A stretch of 64,000 bases of DNA from Ustulina deusta (taxonomy: Eukaryota; Ascomycota; Sordariomycetes; Xylariales; Xylariaceae), in contig JAJNNX010000010.1 of NCBI GenBank assembly GCA_023159155.1, forward strand, positions 1,054,001-1,118,000, in the 5' to 3' direction. Each line of letters starts with the position of its first letter. The first letter of the stretch is position 1. This document shows positions 10,801 through 23,134 of the stretch, piece after piece. A model generated the notes under the pieces. It was given only the letters and a program-made list of their open reading frames with translations. It made no database searches and was not told the DNA's origin. A program made the translations under genes and the position numbers.

Positions 10801-13458
10801 ACCTAGTAAATTGGCCAACTGATCTGGGCTCTCCACAGTAGCACTCCCCTAACGAGACCCTAAGTGACATTTATTCATTCTGCTCCGCTTATCTTGGTGT
10901 GACAATGCCCTCGGCAAGATACAACTTTATCGGATGGCGCGTGATGATCGTCTGGGGAACATTCAGATCGGCGACAAAAAGGTTGTAGCCTCGAATCACA
11001 AGATGACACCCGTTAATATCACCGTTAACTTATGCTTCTTGAGAAGTAGACCGTGTGATCAAGCGGGCATGGTCAGAAGCAGCACGCGCGCAAAAACTAC
11101 CTACAGAGGAGTGATCATCACCGCATTCGGCATGTTGCACAGTCTGGGTCAGCTTTTGGCTGATATGCTGGAGTATATCGGGATTCACTCGCTGCATATG
11201 CTAACCATAGTACCATCAATACCACTAGGCCTAGCATGGGAGGTACTCGCACAGAAGCTGCCCATTGCTGTCTACCGCAGACACTATGTCTGCACCATGG
11301 TGCCGGACTGGCCATCGAGTGTCGCATACGGAGCGAGGACGGAAAGCCCATGAGTGCATACTGATGTATGTTGCCGAGCGTTGTAGTGACGGACCAGACG
11401 AGTCCTCGAGTTATGCGCGTACCCGCTGTTGAGACCAGTTTCATCTTACCTGATCGCAGTCATTCATAGTATACTAGTACATGCGCCGTGAGCAGCAATT
11501 GTTCTGCTTCCTATTTGACACAGGCCATGCTCTGTGCAATGTAATACAGTAACTGTCATGTTGAATTGCAAATTGCCGATAGACTACCTACTTAATAGAC
11601 TGGCATGGCTTGGTAGTCTGCTTTTCGACCCCTCCTTTGCCGTTATTAGGTTCTTCTCATTGCCCGCCAATACCGCTATAGACAACATGCTGCGCTAAGC
11701 CGGGTGATACCTATTCAATGTTTATCGAGCTTCTTCCCACCAGTAGGTATTCGTACCGTCCCAGATATACGGAGCTGCAACAAGGACGGGCTGCAGAGAT
11801 AACATGTACTCGGTCCTGTAAGTAGATAGGCAGTGTAGCATAGAGAGAGACCTGGACAGGGGTAAGGAGGCTAGTGAGGCGCCTCTTCAACTTGGCATCC
11901 GGTTTATATGGTGGATGAAGAAGGCATGCGGATCTTGCCCTTGCTACATGGGATTGATGAGAAGTCGATATGCAGTACCTGCCCTTCTCTGCGCTCTTGT
12001 TTGTCCTATTTTGTGGTGAACATGGGCAGGAGGACAAAGAGTCTGCGTTCAACAGATGGGTTTAGTTTCAAATGTGAGGTTGGCCAATTTTGATTGCACT
12101 TTTTGTGCGGTTAGGTGAGAATAGTGGTCCAGCAATCATGGCCACCTAGACCGTTCTCGAGTCCTCTAGACATGGGATATAAGCTTTCATTGGCCTGTAT
12201 AGGAAGACCTTTTGAAGATCGCCGTGTCAACACCACGTTGGGATCTCGATTCACAAACCAATACCCGCATAATACCTTGAACAAGCCAAGGGAGCGTTTC
12301 TTCCATGCGACAGGCGGTGCGACAAGCATTCCCAAGACCTTGGATAATACTCACGCTAAGACACTCAAAATCATTGCGCCGAACAGCTTCCGCCCCTTTG
12401 CCGAGTCACTTTTTGCTGGCAGTCTATTCTTTTTGACAACACTGTTTTACGGGGCATCCCCTTGTCGACAGTGCCCGACCGAAAAGCTAGGACCCTGTGA
12501 GAAGCTCCCTAACAGGGCAACTGTACGTGGGTGCAGGGCGGTCACGTACATAGGTTGGTATTACATGGTTGTGTATTTCAAAAACAGCCACGCTGGATTT
12601 CTATTACACAGAGGCGCAATTCGAGCCCAACTAACAAGTCTTGTCATGTCGCCGAGAGGAGGACCAGGAGCCCGGCAGCCCGAAAATACCGAAAGTAATA
12701 CCGACTGTAGTATAACCTCAGCCGACCTGGCCTGCCTACGTAGGTATGTGCCTATTTGAACACCCTCTTGGTTTCTGTCAGGAAAGCAAAAGAAAGACGG
12801 CTGTTTCCTATTCAAGCTGCTTTATTCTATTGGTGCTCGAGCTGACCAATACCTACCTTAGGTAGGTACCTCCCTCCGCCCCCTACTGCGTCACCCACCC
12901 TCCAGTACCTGGGTACTGTACATCGTCCTCACCGTCCCATTTCTGGGCACGGCCTAACAAACCAATGCCCCATTACAAGTTCCAGCTGGCCCAGTGCTCT
13001 AATACCCACTATCTACGTAATCCTAGTCGCATTCGCTCGGCAATAGCCCCCACTGAACACCGACGTCCCCCTTCCCCGTTGCTGCCCAGAGCCCAGACAA
13101 AGTGCTACCTGTTTCGGTATGCTGCACCATCCTGCATCTGCACTGGGCTGCGGAAAGATTCAGCGACCCATTCTGACAGGGATGCCTGGTCCCGCCTGTG
13201 ACACACTAGATGCGCTAGAACGCTGGGCATCTGACATCTGCTGGACGGTTCATAAAGGCAGCCAGATCCTTTTCGTTTCACAGATGGATTTTGTTTGCTT
13301 CCTACGATCAACACTAGGTACAAAGACGCGCACTTCGATCCCTCTACGAGAGCTTCTTGGATTTACCTGCCTGCCTGCCTTGAACACCTTAACAAATACC
13401 TTAGCCCTCTGAAATCTCTTGGACTTTGTCATCTCTCGTCTCCTCGAGCTACTTCGTC

Positions 13459-13713
13459 ATGTCCACTACTACTCGTCCTGCTGCCACGAAATATTCAAGC
13501 TCCTCGTCCACATCCTCGACCGACTCCGACAACTCCTTCAGACACAGTATGGATGTTCGGCCGGTAGCTTCAGTGGAGGTGCTACGTTGCCTCCGCTGCC
13601 ACCGTCACGTGGAAACAACATCAACAGATGACCTCGCCTCCACCGGCATGATCCGTGTGGGTTTCAACCTGTACTACTGCACAAAGTGTGCGACTGCGGT
13701 TGGCTACAAATGA
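13459..13713 (+). CDS. Small conserved zinc-ribbon-like protein
   Basis: Frame of 84 residues. I chose the first ATG (13459); the same frame is open a little further upstream but has no earlier ATG. Residues 1-35 are Ser/Thr-rich and disordered. The rest carries two CxxC knuckles, C44/C47 and C74/C77, separated by 26 residues and ending in the tail VGYK. The arrangement CxRC...GMIRVGxNLYYCxKCAxxVGYK resembles a family of short hypothetical proteins I recall from many Sordariomycetes, and it suggests one bound zinc. Function is unknown. It may act through protein or nucleic-acid contacts. It sits alone between two gene-poor stretches. Confidence 0.75.
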   Translation: MSTTTRPAATKYSSSSSTSSTDSDNSFRHSMDVRPVASVEVLRCLRCHRHVETTSTDDLASTGMIRVGFNLYYCTKCATAVGYK

Positions 13714-16700
13714 GGTGTTCACCAGCATGTACAACATTGCTCGCTCATGAAGGTTCACTCCCAATTGACGAAGACGATTTGGACTCTCCAAAACGGATAG
13801 TATTGACCTTAACCGATTACGACCTGGATGGAAACCCGCGTTTGGGGAAGGGCACAGAGTTCTCATATGTGTTCGAGGATCGGGAATATAGTTGCCGTCG
13901 CCCCACGACAAGCAATCAACTAAGATGAGAACTGCATACGAAGTAGCAGTGAGCTTATCCCTCCTACACACCATAGAGAAGGGACAAAGATCTGGACCTA
14001 ATACGATGGGAAAATCTGGCAGCACAAAGAAGCTGTAGCACTTTCCCAAAAGGTTGGATCCTTCGCCAGCTGCTTGGGTTTTGTCCCAATCCCCTGATCG
14101 TCGGTTGCACAAATTGTTTCCTTAAGGCAACGATCATCAATTTCCAAATTCATCACTAGGGATCTACACCTTATTTCAGCGGATGCCATTCACAGCTACA
14201 CACATTGCCACAAGGCTTGTAGCTAGCTAAACATTCCCGAGAAGAGCTCCATATCGATTGGCTCCAATTGCGACAAGGCTGTCTAGCACGTACTGATGAC
14301 ACGAAGGTCAATTGAGCGACATGGTACTATGATACCAGTAATCGCCTACTACGAAAAATGCCAACCTCCTATCACCTTGGTCTGGGACGCGAATATCGGC
14401 CACCGCCCACGCGCGTCTTCACCTTTCACCCTCCAATCCTTTTTTGTCTCATTCATGAGTTCCAGCTGGCTGGAATCGATGCTACGGGTCACGAATGACT
14501 ATTTTCGTCGTCACCGGATAGAGCGGACACAGCCCAACCACCGCGACAACTTTCTAAGGCTTCAGCGAGAAGGAGGTGGAGCAGTCTAGTGAGGTGTACA
14601 GCATACAGTGTGTACCCTGCGCAAATCTGCCCCCACAATGTGCAGGATTTAGCGGGATGTCCGATTTCCATACCCAAACTACGATGACAGGACTTTGCTT
14701 AGACCTTGGTGGTGCGACAATGGGGCGGCTGTGTCTTCGTCTTGGCTCCATTTAAAATTTTCTTCTTCTAATCAGTTCTTCTAATAATGAGTTACGTTGG
14801 AAAATACCCTACTTTGTCGATTTGAGCAAGCGTTTGTTAGAGAGATACCACAATCCAATTTACATGAATCCCGTTCCAACAATCGCGTCCCTCTTGGTTG
14901 ATAGTGTTGCATGACGTCTTGGCCCCCAGCTGTAGGCTTAAGCAGCCACGAACTGCACTGCGTCGTAATTGTCGACCGAATCAAGGCGTGTACCACAACC
15001 CTGGTCGCTATCCAACGTCATTTTAACATATAATTATAGTTACCCTAGACATCCCCCGCCAATCAGGCCTCATCTCCGCTGCGGTCTTGATCGCAACAGT
15101 CTACCTAGTGCAATTCGCCTTTTTTGGACGTCTGAAGGCTTGGTATTCAGGCCGTGAGAGGATACTAGTGTATGCGTAGTAGGAGCCATTGCTTCTGCTT
15201 ACGTGTACGGCATAGCATACACCGTTGCAGTAACTGCTGTTACAAATCATTCACAGACACGACCTCGCTAAGGACGAGCAGACGCACGTTTCAGCGGATG
15301 GCTCCGGTGTAGATAGATTAAAAACCCGGGCTGCCGGAGCGAAGGTGGCCCTTTGGCCGGTGGGTGACCAATCGACCGCGGGTTGAAGGACACGGGCCCC
15401 CCCGAGTATCACGTCTAACATCGGCGATGTGAACATGCCCGAAAAAAATAAATAAGACAATGTACGAAGAGCTAGACTAAATTTTTTTTGGGGGAGGGGA
15501 GGGGGGTGGGGTTCCAATAGGGTATGATTGCGCTCGGCGGGGTTGGTTCAATCAGAGCACCCCGAGTCGAGGCAGCTTGGCCAAATACCCAGCGAGAAGC
15601 TTGGGGGGGCTTGCGAGGTGCAGATTACGGGCGCTGCGACCGCGTCATTAGCATCCCTGGGCGGCGGGCCCGGTCGAGATGGTGAAAGAGAGAAAGAGGG
15701 AAGAACCCGCTCTGCGTCTTTTGGAATCGTCACATACCGACAGCTAGAACGCGCCGGTGGTGGTGTAATGTGTAATGGTGGAGTTGGCCTCACTGATGAT
15801 GGTGTGTGGGCTCCTTTTTTTTTACTAATTAAGCCTCTCTTCCCCCTTCCTGGCGGGGGATGGTCCAGTCGCATTGCAGTAGGTAGGTAGGTAGGTTAGG
15901 TGGTGTCGGAGCTCGTGCAGACCAGACAGACAGTACGGTACACTACGTACGTCCGATGGGATGGAGACCACCGACTAGTTCCTATTCGGCTACGCAGGAT
16001 ATGCATACAAACCCTGAAATCGAGCCCTGGCGTTGCAGCGTTCCTTGCTCGTGCTCTGCTTCCTCGGGGGCGGCTTGTAACGTTTCGCTATCGAGTTTCC
16101 TTGATTCACAACGAGCCAGAGTCGCAATGTTTTGTGCGCGTCGTAGGTAGTGTGGTGTGTGTGGTGTAGTGTAGTGTAGTGTACATGAATGCTATATTTG
16201 AAAGGGGGCTGAGACGTGGCAACAAGTTGAGATGCATCACATGCAATCTACAACTTGGCCGATGGTGTCCATGTCGTGTTTTGATTTTTTTTTTCTCATT
16301 CCTTTTTTCCTCTTTGGTATGACAAAAGGTAAACTTGTCTTGAGACAAGTGTTTACAAAAACTCGCGTGTTAGACCCAGTCGGCGGCTGGAGAATTACAT
16401 AAGTTAGGAAGGTAGGTAGGTAGTTAGTCTTCTACTGATAGCTCCGGGGGCCCCACCGTGTTAGTAAAGCAAGCTTAGGTACGATGGTAATTGTAATAAT
16501 TATCTCTTCTTGGAGTGGCTTTGCCAGGTTTTTTTTATTAGTTTTTTAGTTTTTTTCCTCTCTTTTTCTTCTTCTCTCTCTCTTTGTAAGTCGCGAGCGA
16601 ACATAGCCTGAAATAACCGAGAGGACTGCAATCGCTTCTCTTGTGCTCTCTTGTCTTAAATCGTGCTATATAATTCATCCCGCATCATGGTGCTGCGTGC

Positions 16701-19700
16701 TATATTACCTACCTCGGCCCCCAACCCTATCGGGCGATCAGGGTCCGAAAGAGATCTCCTGGAGTGTACACCATAGGTAAGGGAAGTATTGGACTGGGGT
16801 GTCTGCCGCCAATACTGCACGACGACATCATCGTGCGCCTCCAAAAGAGTATGCTTCCCGCTGTCCTGCATGCGTATGCATCGCATGTCTTGTTTCTGCT
16901 CCTGTAGGCAGTTGTATAGTGTGCACACCAGTATACTAGTACGATATTTCTCTCGATCGCGTCACCACCCCCGTTAGCCCCCCCTTATATCCCTCATGAC
17001 AACCTATACACCCCCGGTACTACAGCAGGCGAGGCTTTTTATTATTAGTAGGATAAGCGCGGAGACGGCGCCTCGACGGTCTCCAAATCGACAGATATGC
17101 GAGAAGGAAGGGGGAAGAGGTAAGAATTAAACCCCAAGTCCCATTCGTCAACATAGGTAGCGTTTCAATATTAGTACGTAACTTACAAGATCTAAAACGA
17201 AATAAAATGGAATAAGAAAAAATAAAGTTTTCTGCAAGAACCGTGTGTCAGTAGGTAGTCAAACAAGCTTTGTTTTGAATCCGACAAAGGTATTGGCTGG
17301 GTAGTTTATCTGTGCAGCCGCTTCATTTCGAGACGGTACCTCCATACCTCGGTAGCTTATAGCTCGCGTACCACGCACTGCCGCGTTGTTCACAACCGCC
17401 TTACCCCGCGAATTGTGCTTGGTAGTTCAGGTCTGGCCGCCGTGGGGCGGGGAGGAGGGTGGTTTACACAAGTGTCGCATTGGAAGATAACGACGATGAC
17501 GGAGGAGGCGAGTTTACGTTGTCGGGATTTGAAAGGGGGTGGATTGGATGATATTAGGGAGGTCTAAGACCCAACCAAAGAAGAATTTGAAAAGGTGAGG
17601 CTATTCACAATCCTACGCTCGATTTATTTATTTGATTTGCTGGTCAATTGTCGTTGGACCGGAGAGCTCCGTCGGTCGAGACTATCCCTAGAAGAGGGAT
17701 AGTCGGATTGGATCCTGACGACAACGGGGTATAGTTGCTGGTTAATATTAGCTGGGCGAGCCGTTGCACTGCGCGGCATATTTTCCATGATATCACTACC
17801 TATGTAAGTCGTCATCGACCCAAATTTCCCCAAACTCTTGATCTCAGCCACCCCGCACCGATGCTCACACGCTGCAGGCTCCGCGAATCTCCGGCTTACA
17901 TGTAAATGCTTTATGCCGTTTCGTCAGGGGAAGCCTGGTTGGGCCGCGGTGTTTACGTGTATAATGTTGAATCCGTCACATGATCTGGTTACATCAAGAA
18001 GGGAAAAGATCTGAATACTTAATCTATTTGCGACCTTGTTGGAGATTCTATGCGCCGAAAAGTGGCTATGCGGGGGATAACAGATGCCCAGGCACCGAGC
18101 CGTCAATCTGACTATAGGTAGATAAGGCACTGATTCCTCCCCGTTTACGCTAAGACCTATCTATCTAGGTGGTATTACAATCTCGATGATCAAGCACGAC
18201 TCTAGTAACACGGCATGAGGAGGGGGCCAAATAATAAATGGTGGAAAAAATTATGTTAATAATGAAAAAAATATATATATATATAACGTTATATATATAA
18301 AATAGCAAAATAAATATCATATCCTAGCCTCATTCATCGGCCTACCGGAACAACGTGAATCAAGTGGTATATTCGCGAATATCTCACTATTCGTCTTTCC
18401 GCGAAGACCAAAAAATATGGACATGAAGACTAAGCCAGCGAAGATCTTCTAGTCATAGGTAAGCACGTGGCTTTGCAATTCAAGGTGAGAAGATCCGGGT
18501 ACATCCGTGGCCCAAAAAAAGGCCACCCCCCCTCCCCCCCTTCAAAAAAACTTTCACAGCTGTGACTCTCAACCACCATACGAAGGAGATTGGAAGCGAG
18601 CACGGCGTGACCGAAATGACATACCACTTAGGTACTGTATATAGTGTACACACATACCCATGTAATTCTTACTGGCTAAATTCGAGTTTACGTGATGACA
18701 CCTTACACGATTGTTCCTACAGCAAGCTTACAGGCGCCACTTTTAGCCTACCGGTGTTGCGGGTACACGAACAACAAAAGTTTCCGAGCAACGCTCCGCG
18801 AGACCCGACTGTTCGGTTCTCTCGGGCTCGGCACGGGAATAATACCAAGATGACGACTTGCGAGCCTTCGCCGGCTTATATTGTAAGACGGTGAGACAGT
18901 TTCCGGTCACGAGTTACCACTGCGTCGTGCTAAACCCGATATAATACCGGTATTGGAGCCAAGACATTCTTTGCTTATTTGTCTCGCAACATATTACTCA
19001 ATACGGGAGACGGGCACACGTTTTTGGTAGTTCCAAACCAAGCTGGAAACTTGGCGGGGCGTGCTGTAAACAAGGGATGACGGATGATCAAGATCGAAAA
19101 GATCTGCGTTGAAAGAACCTACCTATATCTAAGCCCGCTATAGGGCCTTTAGCACGCATGTTCAGACACCCAGGGACCCGGACGGGCGGCTTCGACAACC
19201 ATCTCGGCCTCATATCTTTTTAATTGACATCATTCGCCAGGATTTCGTTACTCCGCAATCGCCCAACTAGACATGCCCATGAGCTTCCGCGAGAGGGCAA
19301 CCGCCTCAGGGTGAAGACCGGAGAGTTCAGCATCATGCTAGGAGAGTCGGGTGAGGAAATAATACCGGATCTTCAAATATGCTGAGAGAATCCGTCTGTG
19401 ATGCAGAATGACTGCCCGTACAGGGAATGTATGTAGACCCTGGATCCGGGATTGCCGAGTAGGTGGAAGAACGGACGACCCGACCCGCTCTACCGGGCCT
19501 CCGCAGCGCTGCTGGTAGCGATATTGAGGAGAATGGCACGGCGACATCGAGTTAATAGTTTCGTTTCTTCATTGTTATGACTTCTTTACCTCATCCTTGT
19601 TTGCCGCCAAACGCCTAAACCTAGGATTGAGACCGCAAGACTTTGCTATCTCAGCGAGAGATCCTCTTTACGTTTCATGCCAATTAATACTGGTAGTTTG

Positions 19701-19762
19701 TCCCTCCCGTGCTAAGTTCTAACATATACACCTCTCATAACTCGTAAACCAAATAAGGGCAT
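13714..19762. other. Long gene-poor stretch
   Basis: About 6 kb without a recognised gene. It contains C/T-rich and T-rich tracts near 16.5 kb, TAGG repeats at 15.88 and 16.4 kb, a G-rich tract at 15.49 kb and a 24-base AT palindrome at 18276-18299. Some of it may be regulatory or 3' untranslated sequence of unseen genes. Confidence 0.5.
18276..18299. repeat. AT palindrome centred on AACGTT
   Basis: Perfect 24-base palindrome made of alternating TA arms around AACGTT. It could extrude as a cruciform but has no assigned role. Confidence 0.7.
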
Positions 19763-21439
19763 CTAAGAGTTTTCCATCTTTACGTCTTCGCCGTTTGTCT
19801 TACCTAGGTTTTTCAACAAATAACTGCGCTTGAAGTACTCGTTGGGATGGACGATGGTTTCGAGCTGTGCGGAGGTCATAATGCTTTCGTCCTTGGCTTT
19901 CTTGATCTCACTCTTATGAACATGTTCGAAGACACTGAATTCCACATATTAGCATGAACAACGCAATAGAGGAAGGAAACAATTCGTACCGGTTGCAGGC
20001 CATATGGAATTTCTGGCTTTCCTTGTCTTCTTTGACACCATTGAGGACAGACCTATCCGTGATACCTACACCTTGCAGTAACGCGGTGAGGTTTTCAAGA
20101 CTGAAATGGCGGTATGGGCATCCGTGCGCCTCACCAGGGCCAGGCGGATGCTCTGTCAAAATCTTCTGGCATGAGAAGGGAGAGTAACCACCACCGCGTC
20201 GATTCGAATCACCACCAACATCACCATATGAGTGCCGTACATTATATCTGTATTCCTTGTTGAAAGTGTCCTCTGTGATCTTATGGAAGGAGCTTCGCCA
20301 AAAGATCAAACACTCTTCCAAGTTCAGACCAATCCCCTTCAAGAATAGCGTGTACTGCAAACGGCCAAAATGCTTGAGATGAGCGTCTCGTCTCAGAGTT
20401 CTGTGCAGGTTCTGCATGCATAGGGGGAAGTGTGCCGAAAGGGCATCGATATTTCGTGCCGAGATATCAGCACCGGGCACTGATGATGACGAACCTGTGT
20501 AGGAAGCGTCCGGGGTGATGAAGTTCTTGGATAGATGGTTTAGTATCGGCGTAAGTCGGTCGTCTTCGTCTAGCCGCGGTAAAGCACGGGCTGTTAACTA
20601 AACCCTAATCAATCAAGATGATCACTCTGAAACCGGGGGAAGGGTGTAGAAATACGTCTAGTGCGCGATCTAGCCGCTTTGTAAACTCTGCGACCACCAT
20701 GCTTGATTGTTCTTTGGAGGGCACGTAAGCTTTACCGGCTTTCATGAACACCCGCCGTGACTCGACTAGATCTGGTACTCTTTCCCAGTCCACTTTGATC
20801 CACGTCTCCTCTTCGGTGCCCTTCTTGAAGCCTGTCACAGCGGCCAACTCGTCTCGATACTTGTTTCGCTCGTCTTCAGTCACTTGTTCACAGTCTAAGT
20901 TGACAGATTGTATAAATGCATCCTTCTCGCGAAAGCCTTCTTCGTTGAGTCGTAGGCGGAACAGCATTGTCTCGACACGGCTAAATCTCCGGCGCAAGTC
21001 CTCGGTCGACGCAAAGGCTAGCCGCAGAATAAAATGACTGTAGTGGTCTTTCTGGCGTTCCTCGAAGAGCCTCGACGAGGACGAGGTGTCTGGCTGGAGA
21101 AGGAGATACTTGTCGAGCAGAGGCTTCATGTGCAAGGCCGTCTCGGCCAGGGACTTGTTGCGAAATGAGCATGCTTCGAGTTCGGCGAGGACTTTGTGCA
21201 GATTAGGTCAGCCATAGAACACGACGCTCTATGGGGGAGCAAAGCCTACCCCTTAGCCTATCAATTGCCCATTGTTCGAACTGCTCGAGCGTGATATCTG
21301 CGGTCGGGGGCGTGGCGTAAAAGTTGAGGCGGTGATGGTATTCCGTCTCCTGATAAGTCGGGTCGACAAACTGTTTCTTGCGGTGGTCGGCCAGCACTCG
21401 CCGCTTCAGGTCGGGGCGATTGAAATCCTGTCGGAGCAT
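19763..21439 (-). CDS. PRI2: DNA primase large subunit
   Basis: Four exons in minus-strand order: 21439-21250, 21191-20656, 20597-19990, 19934-19763, giving 501 residues; introns are 58, 58 and 55 bases. The product is the large (p58) subunit of the DNA polymerase alpha-primase complex, which helps start RNA primers at nuclear replication forks. The N-terminal domain holds the conserved YxHRLNFYxTPPxADIT and EQWAIDRL segments. The C-terminal domain has the four cysteines that bind the 4Fe-4S cluster: C302, C385, C402 and C443, within PLCMQNLH, PFSCQKI, HGCPYRH and HMACNR. Intron 2 placement is supported because splicing restores the family motif LTARALP. The start used is the ATG before LRQDFN; a further upstream exon could not be joined in frame. 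Complete and apparently functional. Confidence 0.93.
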
Positions 21440-23134
21440 CCTGGCGACGAGATTGAGGTTGGGATTAGGGCTCTACTGAAATTCGAAGTCGTACATCTGG
21501 CATGCGTGGCGCGCTATTATGCCATGCGTTATACGTGATGAACAACGACTGAGGTGCGCGACGCGGTTGGCTTGAGGAGCACGCGTCGCAGACGGTGGCG
21601 ACGAGGGTTGACGCGTTAATTGCTTGTGTTGCTGCCGGTGTGGGGATGCCATCTATTCTAGTCTAGTGGGTGGCGCAGGTGGCTTGTGACGCCACGCACT
21701 GCCGCCAATGATATCTTATCATGGGGAGATGTTTGTCCGGCAGTACCTACCCTGACAGATGCCCAAATCTCAATTTACGAAGCACCAAGCCCCTAACGCC
21801 CCTCACTTCATAGTGTACGCTTACTTAGTGCCTGCAGAAAACTACGGTACCTAAAAATTGATTGACTGCACATGCGCATAGGTAGTGTACAGTAGCGTAC
21901 ACCTCTGGCTCCGCCTCCTCGCCATCGCGCAACCCAGGAGTTCCACTTCATCTTCGCTTCTCAGCCACTCTCTTCGCTCTGTGAACAGGCTCAGCAAGCG
22001 GCAACAAAAGAGACAGGGCCGAAAGAAAAAAAAAAGGAAAGACGGGACGAAGGAAAAAATTACTAAGTCGCCATTTATTGCGTACTATAATCGCCTCTTG
22101 AAAATAGTGCCCGCTACAGCTTGGATCTATCACGCCTCCCCGCTTTTAGAGGCAATAAAATGTATGTCATATCACTCACCTGCGACAGAACCCGAAGGTC
22201 TGCCGAAGCCTGCGTCGCCATTGAGAGATCTACGCCGTCTGTCTGTCAGTTATCGATCACGCGCCAAGGTGTTGCCGACTACTACCCATGTGGTTGGTGT
22301 ACAGATCTGGGTACTACAGATAACAGATCTGTTACCTACCCGAGATATAGATAGATGTACAGGGCAGGCAACAAGAAACAGGGACGGGGACGGGGACAGT
22401 GGCTGATGCGAGGTCATAACCCGCGAACGATGCAGCCTCATTATGGTCCGCATCGATCGCTGGTGGCAGACGTCCTTCGTCTCTGGTCAGAACTTGGTCC
22501 TGACTTTGCCTCCTCCTTCCTCGAGGGCTTCCTCGGGGCTTCCAGAATGATGACAGCCGACCAGTGTCACTCATCAGGCCATCTCCACCAACATCAGCAC
22601 GTTGATGGCGAGGTGTTTCACTCCCTCTTACTTACTCCTCCGTCACCACCCAAGGATCGTGCCACGGAGACGTCTGCGCCGGGATCTGTCCTCGGGACAG
22701 CATCCTACACTGCGCTACGCTAGAATAAGCATATTACTTGGTAATTCCTGGTCGCCCCTCGGTAGCAGCCAATCGACACACTAGTCTTCTGCATTTTCAG
22801 CTGCCTCTACATGGTAACCTTACCAACGTGGTCTTTCAGCCCGCGAGTTCACGCTAAAAGGGTCAGTGCAGCTGACTTGTTCCCGTATTGGGCAACCCCC
22901 TGCCCAGTCGGCCAATCAGCAACCATGTGACATATCCTGGGGCGCCGTCTGCCTCCGCTTGTATCAAGTGTGCTTCAACTCTATATCCTGAATGAGATAG
23001 CCGTCTGTTTCGTGGCTAGCTTACAAGATGGCAAACACACAGTCCCCCCGGCTTTTAAATCATCTAAACCGGACGCAAAATGCTTCTGTTATTCGTGGTG
23101 CCGTATCAATTAATTCTTGCCAGCCGTCATTGTC
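21440..23134. other. Divergent intergenic region between PRI2 and the Clr5 gene
   Basis: It should contain both promoters. A run of A residues and purine-rich sequence occurs near 22.03 kb. Open frames on both strands here are not convincing proteins. Confidence 0.45.

Larger units (their letters stand above)
7350..13458. other. Long gene-poor stretch
   Basis: About 6 kb without a supportable gene. Open frames on both strands are short, lack family signatures and do not join through plausible introns. It contains microsatellites (7347-7372, 7459-7492), a 23-C run (7875-7897) and TAGGTACCTA-type palindromes near 12.85 kb. It could include untranslated regions, non-coding RNA or decayed repeats, which I cannot separate. 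Confidence 0.5.

Noticed and set aside
10934..11444. Overlapping open frames on both strands
   Set aside because: Neither shows a family motif, signal peptide or splice context.
12115..12759. 214-codon plus-strand open frame
   Set aside because: It starts with GTG, has no domain pattern and mixed composition, and the opposite strand is also partly open. Probably chance.
21440..21655. Upstream exon for PRI2 starting at an ATG near 21.65 kb
   Set aside because: No donor/acceptor pair joins it in frame without a stop, and the ATG at 21439 already gives a family-like N-terminus.
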